From the NCBI GenBank assembly GCA_030592205.1, contig JAUVKA010000292.1, positions 1-5,457 on the forward strand: a stretch of DNA of 5,457 bases. The letters run 5' to 3'. The stretch is from Bacteroidota bacterium. GTDB taxonomy: Bacteria; Bacteroidota; Bacteroidia; Bacteroidales; UBA12481. A model generated the notes under the pieces. It worked only from the letters and a program-made list of their open reading frames with translations, did not search any database and was not told the origin of the DNA. Position numbers and translations under genes: made by a program. The first letter of the stretch is position 1, and every line of letters starts with the position of its first letter. Below, in pieces: positions 1 to 5,457 of the stretch.

Positions 1-9
1 AATAATAAT

Positions 10-756
10 ATGTTAAGTATTAGGAATCTAAAGGCAAGTATTGAAGGCAAACAAATTCTGAAGGGGATTAATTTGGAGGTGAAAGCCGGAGAGGTACATG
101 CAATAATGGGTCCAAATGGATCTGGGAAAAGCACCCTTTCTTCTGTGCTTGCAGGAAGAGATATTTTTGAGGTTACTGAGGGAGAAGTTTTTTATATGGG
201 TAAGAACTTATTGGAAATGCTGCCGGAGGTGAGATCAAAAGAAGGTATATTTCTGGGATTCCAATATCCTGTTGAGATTCCTGGAGTGTCTATGGTTAAC
301 TTCATGCGAACAGCAGTTAATGAACAAAGGAAATATAAAGGTCTTCCTGAGTTGCCTGCTTCAGATTTCCTGAAGCTCATGAGAGAAAAAAAAGCTCTCG
401 TTGAAATAGACTCTGGACTTGCAGCCCGATCAGTAAATGAGGGCTTTTCCGGAGGTGAGAAAAAGAGAAATGAGATTTTTCAAATGGCTATGCTCGAACC
501 TCGTTTAGCAATTCTTGACGAAACAGATTCCGGACTTGATATTGATGCACTGAAAACTGTTGCATGTGGTATAAATAATATGAAATCTCCAGATACCTCT
601 ACTATTGTGATTACCCATTATCAGCGGCTTCTGGATTATATTATTCCAGATTTTGTGCACATTCTGTACAAAGGAAGGATTGTTAAATCAGGGGAAAAAG
701 AATTGGCTGTAACTCTTGAGGAAAGAGGTTACGATTGGATTCGGGAGAATAACTAA
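10..756 (+). CDS. sufC: SufC, Fe-S cluster assembly ATPase
   Basis: Cytoplasmic ABC-type ATPase of the SUF system. It has no membrane partner and instead binds SufB and SufD, driving ATP-dependent changes in the SufBC2D scaffold during Fe-S cluster assembly. The 248-residue protein is complete and of normal family length. Visible motifs are Walker A GPNGSGKS (residues 34-41), a Q-loop Gln85 in GFQYP, the signature FSGGEKKRNE (146-155), Walker B LAILDETDSGLD (166-177, with Asp170 and Glu171) and the switch His203 in ITHY. The ETDSGLDIDAL stretch is characteristic of SufC rather than of transporter ATPases. The ATG at 10 gives the standard N-terminus MLSIRNL. Only nine bases precede it (AAT repeats), so no ribosome binding site can be judged. 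sufD follows after 12 bases, which indicates one transcript, and sufB is expected just upstream. An A8 run at 386-393 lies within the gene but the frame is intact. Identification is very secure. Confidence 0.98.
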   Translation: MLSIRNLKASIEGKQILKGINLEVKAGEVHAIMGPNGSGKSTLSSVLAGRDIFEVTEGEVFYMGKNLLEMLPEVRSKEGIFLGFQYPVEIPGVSMVNFMRTAVNEQRKYKGLPELPASDFLKLMREKKALVEIDSGLAARSVNEGFSGGEKKRNEIFQMAMLEPRLAILDETDSGLDIDALKTVACGINNMKSPDTSTIVITHYQRLLDYIIPDFVHILYKGRIVKSGEKELAVTLEERGYDWIRENN

Positions 757-768
757 TAGATTGTTGTG

Positions 769-2136
769 ATGTCTGAGTTGGAAACAAAACAAAAAATAGA
801 TAGTCAATTAACAGATTGGTATTTTACCAACCGGGACCGTCTGATAAGCGGTTCCAATTCTGTATTTAATGCCTTCAGACCAGAAGCGATGGAATATTTC
901 CGATTATTGGGTGTGCCTGATAAAGGAAATGAAAACTATAAGTATTCAGATCTTAAGAAGATTTTTAACCTTCCGTTCAATCGATATCTGGAACCGCAAA
1001 AAATCGTTTTTTCACCTGAGGATATATTCAGATGCGATATTCCAGAACTGGATACAGAATTATTGACTTTGGTAAATGGCTGGTTTTATGAAAAGCAGGC
1101 TGGAATAAGGAGGCTTGATAATGGGATTCTTATAGGTAGTATGGCCCAGGCAGCCAGAGAATATCCCGATTTGATGCAGAATCACTATGCGAAATATGCT
1201 GACCATAAGAAAGATGGCCTTGTGGCCCTTAATACTGCCTTTGCTCAGGATGGTACCTTCATTTATGTTCCGAAGTCTTGTTCAACTGATAAGCCTATCC
1301 AAATAGTTAATATTTTATTAAGTCCGGAGGATCTTTTTGTTCAGCATCGAAATTTGGTTGTCCTGGAGGAAGGGGCGAGTGCACGGATAGTGGTTTGCGA
1401 TCATTCCCTCTCGCCGCATAATTATCTGACAAATGCTGTTACTGAGATTTATGTAGGGAAAAATGCTGTTTTGGATTTTTCCAAGGTCCAAAATGAGCAT
1501 GATGATTCCCGACAGTTATCTTCATCATTTATTTTTCAGGAACAGGATAGCCGGGTTACATTTAATACAATATCCCTTCACGGTGGTCTGATAAGAAACA
1601 ACATTTATGCTACTCTGAATGGTGAAGGAGCAGAAAATACTACACAGGGATTATTTTTTGCGGATAAAACCCAGCATATCGATAACTTCACTTTTATCGA
1701 TCATGCTGTTCCAAATTGTACTAGCAGGCAGAATTTTAAAGGGATTCTTGATGATCAGGCTACCGGGGCTTTTACCGGTAGGATTCTTGTTCGGAAAGAT
1801 GCTCAAAAAACTTTAGCCTATCAGACTAATAACAATATTTGCATGACAGATGAGTCCCGTATGTATTCCAAACCTCAGCTTGAGATTTATGCTGATGATG
1901 TGAAATGCAGTCATGGAGCTACTATAGGTCAGCTGGATGAGTCGGCATTGTTTTATATGCAGAGTCGTGGTATTTCTTGTCGCGAGGCTCGCTTGCTACT
2001 GATGAGTGCTTTTGGAAGTGAGATTATAAGAAGCATTAAGGTGGCCCCACTTAGAGAGCGCCTTGATGATCTGGTGGATAAACGTTTACGGGGTGAGCTG
2101 TCACGATGTAATAGCTGTCCCCTGCATTGTGATTAA
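769..2136 (+). CDS. sufD: SufD, Fe-S cluster assembly scaffold subunit
   Basis: Subunit of the SufBC2D scaffold on which nascent Fe-S clusters form; SufD also contributes to iron acquisition in well-studied systems. The protein is 455 residues from the ATG at 769. A GTG at 766 directly before it is a possible alternative start adding one residue; ATG was preferred. The N-terminal part (about 1-150) is variable, as is usual. The SufBD beta-helix core follows, with QDGTFIYVPK near 157-166, then ADKTQHIDNFTFIDH, TGAFTGRILV, and DDVKCSHGATIGQLDE with Cys380 and His382. This His corresponds to the His of E. coli SufD (His360) implicated in cluster formation. The helical C-terminus contains SRGISCREARLLLMSAFG, typical of the family. 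It sits 12 bases after sufC and 11 bases before sufS. SufD was chosen over SufB from length, the divergent N-terminus and position between sufC and sufS. The extreme C-terminus carries a small Cys cluster (Cys447, Cys450, Cys454), described in the findings. Confidence 0.96.
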   Translation: MSELETKQKIDSQLTDWYFTNRDRLISGSNSVFNAFRPEAMEYFRLLGVPDKGNENYKYSDLKKIFNLPFNRYLEPQKIVFSPEDIFRCDIPELDTELLTLVNGWFYEKQAGIRRLDNGILIGSMAQAAREYPDLMQNHYAKYADHKKDGLVALNTAFAQDGTFIYVPKSCSTDKPIQIVNILLSPEDLFVQHRNLVVLEEGASARIVVCDHSLSPHNYLTNAVTEIYVGKNAVLDFSKVQNEHDDSRQLSSSFIFQEQDSRVTFNTISLHGGLIRNNIYATLNGEGAENTTQGLFFADKTQHIDNFTFIDHAVPNCTSRQNFKGILDDQATGAFTGRILVRKDAQKTLAYQTNNNICMTDESRMYSKPQLEIYADDVKCSHGATIGQLDESALFYMQSRGISCREARLLLMSAFGSEIIRSIKVAPLRERLDDLVDKRLRGELSRCNSCPLHCD

Positions 2137-2147
2137 TACATAAAATA

Positions 2148-3368
2148 ATGAGTTTTCCCGTACAGGATATCAGGAGGGATTTTCCCTTGCTTAGCCAAAA
2201 GGTTCACGGCAAAGATTTAATATACTTTGATAATGCTGCGACCACACAGAAGCCAGAAGTTGTCATTAATCGAATGAACGATCTTCTTCGTGTGGGAAAT
2301 AGTTCGATTCACCGTTCTGTAAACTATCTGAGTGATCAGATGACAAGGGATTATGAAGCTGCCCGGGATGTGGTTAAAAACTTTATTGGAGCTGAAAATT
2401 CAAAGGAAATAATCTTTACCTCCGGGGCTACCGGTTCGATCAATACCATAGCATTCTCATTTGGAGAGGCTTTTGTGAGTAGTGGAGATGAAATAATTGT
2501 TTCTGAACTGGAACATCATTCCAATATTGTACCCTGGCAAATGCTCTGTGAAAGAAAGGGAGCCAGTCTTAAAGTCTTGCCCATGGATGAAAATGGAGAG
2601 TTGCGACTTGACCTTCTTCCCTCCTTGATAAATGACAAGACAAGATTGCTAAGTGTTTCGCAGGTTTCAAATTCGATGGGGACAATTAACCCCGTGGAGG
2701 AAATAATAGAGTTGGCCCATTCCTATGATGTTCCGGTATTAGTTGATGGAGCTCAATCTGTACAGCATTCAGCTGTTGATGTTAAAAAGATGGATTGTGA
2801 TTTCTTTGTTTTTTCAGGTCATAAGATATACGGACCAACAGGTATAGGAGTTCTGTACGGAAAAGAAAAATGGCTGGATCGCTTACCTCCGTATCAGGGT
2901 GGTGGGGATATGATCGACAGGGTGAGTTTTGAAAAAACCACCTTTAATGAATTGCCATTCAAGTTTGAAGCAGGAACTACCAATTATATTGGAGTAATAG
3001 GGCTTGCTGAATCTATAAAGTATATTAACAATATAGGTTTTGAGGCCCTGAAGGAATACGAGTTTTTTCTCCGTGATTACACCTTAGAAGCATTGAAATC
3101 TGTTCCTGGAATAACTTTTTATGGAACTGCTAAAGAAAAAGTTGCGATATTTTCATTTTTAATGAATCAAATCCATCCTTACGATGCAGGCCTGGTGTTA
3201 GATAAATTGGGGATTGCTATTCGAACCGGAACCCATTGTACCATGCCCGTTATGGAACATTTCGGTATCGAAGGCACCATACGTGCATCCCTCTGCTTTT
3301 ATAACACCAAAGAAGAAATTGACCGCTTTGTTGAAGGGCTGCTCCTGGTTCAGGAAATGTTCACTTAG
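2148..3368 (+). CDS. sufS: SufS, PLP-dependent cysteine desulfurase (group II)
   Basis: Converts L-cysteine to L-alanine and holds the released sulfur as a persulfide for Fe-S cluster assembly (it can also act on selenocysteine in known homologues). The protein is a class V aminotransferase-fold enzyme of 406 residues, the same length as E. coli SufS, and key residues fall at the same numbers. These are His123 in ELEHHSNIVPW, the PLP-binding Lys226 in FSGHKIYGPTG, the sulfur-accepting Cys364 in RTGTHCTMP, and Arg379 in GTIRASL, which contacts substrate. The short loop around Cys364 marks it as group II (SufS) rather than IscS/NifS. Residue 362 is Thr where E. coli has His (RTGHHC), a small deviation beside the active site. 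The ATG at 2148 gives the usual MSFPVQDIRRDFPLL N-terminus; the leader is AT-rich with no Shine-Dalgarno. It starts 11 bases after sufD and is the last suf gene visible, ending with TAG. Confidence is very high. Confidence 0.97.
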   Translation: MSFPVQDIRRDFPLLSQKVHGKDLIYFDNAATTQKPEVVINRMNDLLRVGNSSIHRSVNYLSDQMTRDYEAARDVVKNFIGAENSKEIIFTSGATGSINTIAFSFGEAFVSSGDEIIVSELEHHSNIVPWQMLCERKGASLKVLPMDENGELRLDLLPSLINDKTRLLSVSQVSNSMGTINPVEEIIELAHSYDVPVLVDGAQSVQHSAVDVKKMDCDFFVFSGHKIYGPTGIGVLYGKEKWLDRLPPYQGGGDMIDRVSFEKTTFNELPFKFEAGTTNYIGVIGLAESIKYINNIGFEALKEYEFFLRDYTLEALKSVPGITFYGTAKEKVAIFSFLMNQIHPYDAGLVLDKLGIAIRTGTHCTMPVMEHFGIEGTIRASLCFYNTKEEIDRFVEGLLLVQEMFT

Positions 3369-3389
3369 AAGGCTTAATCCATTCTAAAT

Positions 3390-3442
3390 AAGCACTTAAT
3401 GTTCGCTTTTGCTTGAAAAAATGGTGTGGATTAGTGCTTTTT
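3390..3442 (+). terminator. Probable terminator of the suf operon
   Basis: An inverted repeat starts 22 bases after the sufS stop. AAGCACTTAAT (3390-3400) pairs with ATTAGTGCTT (3430-3439) in about 10 base pairs with one bulged T, and the right arm runs into TTTTT (3438-3442). The position after the last suf gene and the T tract suggest intrinsic termination. Against this, the loop is long (29 bases) and the stem is AT-rich, so efficiency is uncertain. The left arm can also pair with AAGTGCT at 3453-3459. Confidence 0.45.
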
Positions 3443-3455
3443 CACTATCTTCAAG

Positions 3456-3471
3456 TGCTATTTTGATAGCA
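3456..3471 (+). other. Small hairpin in the sufS-protease intergenic region
   Basis: TGCTAT (3456-3461) and ATAGCA (3466-3471) form a perfect 6-base-pair stem with a four-base loop (TTTG), followed by ATTTTAG. It might be an auxiliary terminator or part of the protease leader. Its left arm overlaps the AAGTGCT copy at 3453-3459, so forming this hairpin excludes that copy's pairing with the upstream arm at 3391-3397. The sequence shows no direct evidence of function. Confidence 0.3.
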
Positions 3472-3480
3472 ATTTTAGCA

Positions 3481-3518
3481 AAGAACCTAATTACTTCTGG
3501 AGTTATTCCAGGGTTCTT
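3481..3518 (+). other. Two-part hairpin upstream of the protease gene
   Basis: AAGAACC (3481-3487) is complementary to GGTTCTT (3512-3518). Nested inside, CTGGA (3497-3501) pairs with TCCAG (3507-3511) around a GTTAT loop. The two stems abut on the right side and are separated by a nine-base bulge on the left. The total of 12 base pairs is more than chance would usually give in so short a stretch. It may be a second terminator (only a weak T run follows), a leader structure, or a protein-binding site. I found no convincing Bacteroidota promoter (TTTG and TAnnTTTG boxes) nearby. Confidence 0.35.
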
Positions 3519-3564
3519 AGCGTATTTTCTATCGAAGTGAACCAACTACCTAAAGTTAGATGTT

Positions 3565-3633
3565 ATGAAAAAAATTAAATTTCTAATCGGATTTTTGACA
3601 GCGCTAATATGCTATCAAACTGCATTCAGCTAA
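3565..3633 (+). CDS. Orphaned signal peptide of the cysteine protease (22 codons then TAA)
   Basis: The ATG at 3565 opens a 22-residue reading frame, MKKIKFLIGFLTALICYQTA plus FS, with a basic n-region (KKIK), a hydrophobic core (FLIGFLTALIC) and an Ala-Phe-Ser end that fits signal peptidase I cleavage. TAA at 3631-3633 stops it exactly at the expected cleavage point. The frame is the same as the protease frame that continues with Ser-Ser-Met at 3634. The stop differs by one base from CAA, AAA or GAA, so a single substitution would restore an exported protein. A lipoprotein reading is unlikely because the residues before the only Cys (ALIC) fit the lipobox poorly. The signal peptide call is strong; that it is a remnant of the following gene follows from frame and position. 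Confidence 0.8.
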   Translation: MKKIKFLIGFLTALICYQTAFS

Positions 3634-3639
3634 AGCAGC

Positions 3640-4968
3640 ATGCAGGGATTTGATTTGTCAGGTATAAATCCTGAGACAATTGAAATCAATCAAACCTTTA
3701 CTTCTACTAGCGAAATATTTCCCTTTAGTGAGGATTTAATGAGGATTTTCGGCTTGGCTTTGAATGCCAATTTTTCACTTGAGAATGATAATAGTATTAT
3801 CAGGGTAATTCTTATTGATAAGAACTACAATGAACACCTGGTTTATGAAATCTATTCTCTTCTAGAGCCCAATTTAGCTGCTTCAGTTGATAAAATGTGT
3901 GAAGAGACTTGCATTCTTAATTCGGTGAAACCCCGCTCAATAAGAGTTGAAATTACTGATGCTTCCCTGACACTTGGCAGCCTGACTTATGCAACAGGCA
4001 TACAAACAGGTACTGATGTTCCCAAAGTTAAAAAGGAGAAAAAGCAGGTGCAGAATAGAGCAAAGATTAATAAAATTAATAAAGCACTGTCTGCAAAAGG
4101 CAAAAGTTGGATTGCAGGACCTACCAGTGTTTCTGAACTCAGCTATGCAGACAGAAAAAAACTATATGGTCAAAGTACCTTCCCACCTGGATTTGAGTAT
4201 TATGCCGGAGGTGTTATTCAGGCCGGTAATACAATGAAATCTGTAGCAGCAGCCAGCCTATATGTGGATGAGTTTGACTGGAGAAACAGGCATGGGCAAG
4301 ACTGGATAACACCGGTTACCGACCAGGAACAGTGTGGCTCTTGCTGGGCTTTTGCCGCTACCGGAGCGACTGAGGCCTTGGTGAACTTGTATTATAATAT
4401 TCCAGGTCTAAATTTGAACTTGTCTGAGCAGGATGTTCTGTCCTGCAGTAATGCTGGTGATTGCGGAGGTGGTTATCCATCTATAGCGCTAAATTATATT
4501 ACCATTACAGGAGTTGTTGATGAAGGAACCTTTCCTTACACAGCTACAGATCAGCCTTGCGCGAATAAGGGAACCAATCCATCTGAATTGATAAAAATTG
4601 GTGGAAAGGTTGACTTCGGTTCGGCCGCCTACCCAAAAACAGAAGATGTTTTGAAAAAGATGATTATTGAAAAGGGCCCTGTTAGTGGTGGCCTTTACGA
4701 TTGGAGACATGCCATGGTACTTCCAGGATATATGGTTGTTGAAGAGGGTGATATTTTTTATTACCGGGATCTGAATGGGAACAGGTATTGGAAAACTGTT
4801 GGAGCTGGAGATCCTCTGATTGGTAAGACTGTCTGGATTTTTAAAAACAGCTGGGGAGCAGGGTGGGGAGATAATGGATATATATATGTAGAAACCAATA
4901 TAACGAATTTTGGATGGACACACGCACTTAAGACCCCCGTGACCAGTGAAATACAGAGTTTGTTGTAA
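3640..4968 (+). CDS. C1 (papain) family cysteine peptidase, core frame of a disrupted gene
   Basis: Encodes 442 residues from the ATG at 3640. Residues 1-125 are a beta-rich N-terminal region that I cannot name. A Lys-rich linker (129-149) follows, then a propeptide-like stretch with SWIAGPTSVSELSYADRKKL (156-175). The papain-type catalytic domain runs from about 210 to 430: oxyanion Gln229 and nucleophile Cys235 in DQEQCGSCWAF, the disulfide/substrate-cleft motif CSNAGDCGGGYP, His357 in RHAMVLPGY, and Asn403 in FKNSWGAGWGDNGY. All catalytic residues are present, so the domain looks capable of activity. The His-to-Asn spacing is 46 residues, against 16 in papain, because of an inserted segment. 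The ATG at 3640 is probably not the native start: the frame is open back to the TAA at 3631, and a signal peptide precedes that in frame. If translation does restart here, the product would lack export and stay in the cytoplasm. The frame ends at TAA 4966-4968, just where a GEVED domain continues in the -1 frame. No Shine-Dalgarno precedes 3640. Confidence 0.85.
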   Translation: MQGFDLSGINPETIEINQTFTSTSEIFPFSEDLMRIFGLALNANFSLENDNSIIRVILIDKNYNEHLVYEIYSLLEPNLAASVDKMCEETCILNSVKPRSIRVEITDASLTLGSLTYATGIQTGTDVPKVKKEKKQVQNRAKINKINKALSAKGKSWIAGPTSVSELSYADRKKLYGQSTFPPGFEYYAGGVIQAGNTMKSVAAASLYVDEFDWRNRHGQDWITPVTDQEQCGSCWAFAATGATEALVNLYYNIPGLNLNLSEQDVLSCSNAGDCGGGYPSIALNYITITGVVDEGTFPYTATDQPCANKGTNPSELIKIGGKVDFGSAAYPKTEDVLKKMIIEKGPVSGGLYDWRHAMVLPGYMVVEEGDIFYYRDLNGNRYWKTVGAGDPLIGKTVWIFKNSWGAGWGDNGYIYVETNITNFGWTHALKTPVTSEIQSLL

Positions 4969-5457
4969 GTTATTGCACCTCTTCAGGAAACAGTACGGCC
5001 TCAGAGTGGATCAACTCAATTAGTTTAGATACCTATACAAATAACTCGGGCTCAAATGGAGGATATGGGGACTTCACTTCTCCCCCAATCTCTATAGAAA
5101 GTGGTCAGACTTATAGTCTTACTTTAAGTCCCGGTTTCTCAGGTAGGTCAAGAAGGGAATTCTGGCGTGTTTGGATAGATTATAATATGGATGGTGACTT
5201 CGTAGATGCCGGAGAGGAAGTATTTTCTGCTAATGGGAAAAAGAATACAGTTACAGGAAGCTTCAGCATACCTACGGGTTTGACTGGTGAGACCCGTATG
5301 CGCGTTTCAATGAAGTATAATGCAAGCCAAACTTCTTGTGAAACATTTGCTTATGGCGAAGTTGAGGATTATACTTTGCTTTTTGGTATTCCTGTTCCGC
5401 AACCACCAGTTGCAGACTTCTCTGGAGCACCAACAACAGTGAGTGTTGGCAACAGTG
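4950..5457 (+). pseudogene. GEVED domain plus start of PKD-like domain, shifted frame, runs off window end
   Basis: In the frame one base back from the peptidase frame, reading is open from after TGA 4947-4949 to the window end. It starts with the classic GEVED-domain opening SYCTSSGNSTASEWI (from 4968), then SGSNGGYGDFTS, and WIDYNMDGDFVDAGEEVF (5172-5222), whose Asp/Asn/Asp spacing resembles a calcium loop. GEVEDYT (5355-5375) is the motif that names the family. PVADFSG (5406-5426) then begins a probable PKD or related Ig-like domain, cut off by the window. These are non-catalytic extracellular modules, thought to aid substrate or surface binding, commonly placed C-terminal to Bacteroidota secreted peptidases. 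There is no start codon before 5187, mid-domain, so this piece depends on the upstream gene. It is best read as the tail of the protease, separated by a one-base deletion. Domain identification is strong. Confidence 0.8.

Larger units (their letters stand above)
3565..5457 (+). pseudogene. Disrupted secreted C1 cysteine protease gene (SP-pro-C1-GEVED-PKD), 3' end outside window
   Basis: Read together, three pieces form one gene. A signal peptide (3565-3630) and a C1 papain-family protease (3640-4968) share one frame but are separated by TAA at 3631-3633. A GEVED domain and the start of a PKD-like domain (from about 4968 to the window end) lie in the -1 frame. In Bacteroidota, exported proteases commonly end in such adhesion-like domains and often a type IX secretion sorting domain; that part would lie beyond 5457 and is not seen. 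The downstream piece has no ATG, GTG or TTG in frame before an ATG at 5187 in the middle of the GEVED domain, so it is not an independent gene. The intact product would be an exported protease, perhaps cell-surface bound. Two independent lesions favour a recently inactivated gene; sequencing or assembly error is the main alternative. Suf genes in the same window use TAA as stop, so TAA is not reassigned. Confidence 0.75.

Noticed and set aside
381..399. A8 run flanked by GAGAG and CTCTC in sufC as a possible frameshift or hairpin signal
   Set aside because: The run encodes the ordinary SufC sequence REKKAL, the frame is intact on both sides, and no alternative product is suggested.
3541..3564. 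Promoter for the protease gene
   Set aside because: No TTTG plus TAnnTTTG pair with suitable spacing and no clear sigma70-like boxes could be located, so none was called.
3598..3612. Lipoprotein signal (ALIC) in the protease leader
   Set aside because: Ile rather than Gly, Ala or Ser precedes the Cys, and the peptide continues to a better signal peptidase I site (AFS).
3565..3633. TAA read as a sense codon (genetic code change)
   Set aside because: sufC and sufD in the same window end normally at TAA.
4489..4923. 144-codon open frame on the minus strand inside the peptidase gene
   Set aside because: It lies wholly antisense to the catalytic domain, its translation shows no recognisable motif, and the plus-strand frame is clearly the coding one.
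4950..4970. Programmed -1 ribosomal frameshift joining peptidase and GEVED domain
   Set aside because: No X XXY YYZ slippery heptamer is visible in the short overlap, and a simple one-base deletion explains the break.

Overview
The window looks like chromosomal DNA from a member of the Bacteroidota. It is moderately AT-rich, the genes have AT-rich leaders without clear Shine-Dalgarno sequences, and the last gene encodes a secreted papain-like protease followed by a GEVED domain and the start of a PKD-type domain, an arrangement typical of that phylum. No rRNA or tRNA marker is present, so this placement is an inference from gene style and domain content.

Positions 10-3368 hold three tightly packed plus-strand genes of the SUF iron-sulfur cluster assembly operon: sufC (ATPase), sufD (scaffold subunit) and sufS (cysteine desulfurase). 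Gaps between them are only 11-12 bases, so they are almost certainly co-transcribed. The window opens 9 bases before sufC, and sufB is expected just outside. SufS takes sulfur from cysteine as a persulfide on Cys364. A SufB-SufC-SufD complex, powered by SufC, assembles the Fe-S cluster. No sulfur-shuttle gene (sufE or sufU) follows sufS in this window. All three genes look intact, with every key residue that I checked in place.

Positions 3369-3564 are a 196-base intergenic region with several inverted repeats, the first of which runs into a short T tract and probably ends the suf transcript. Some of these repeats can pair in mutually exclusive ways.

From 3565 to the end of the window lies what was evidently one gene for a large secreted, multidomain cysteine protease. 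It is now broken in two places. An in-frame TAA (3631-3633) sits directly after the signal peptide, and a one-base shift between about 4950 and 4968 separates the C1 peptidase domain from the GEVED/PKD part. The peptidase frame itself (3640-4968) is open and keeps its catalytic Gln, Cys, His and Asn. Either this is a recently inactivated gene, or one or both lesions are sequence errors. This is the most noteworthy part of the window. I see no convincing undescribed defence or mobile system here.
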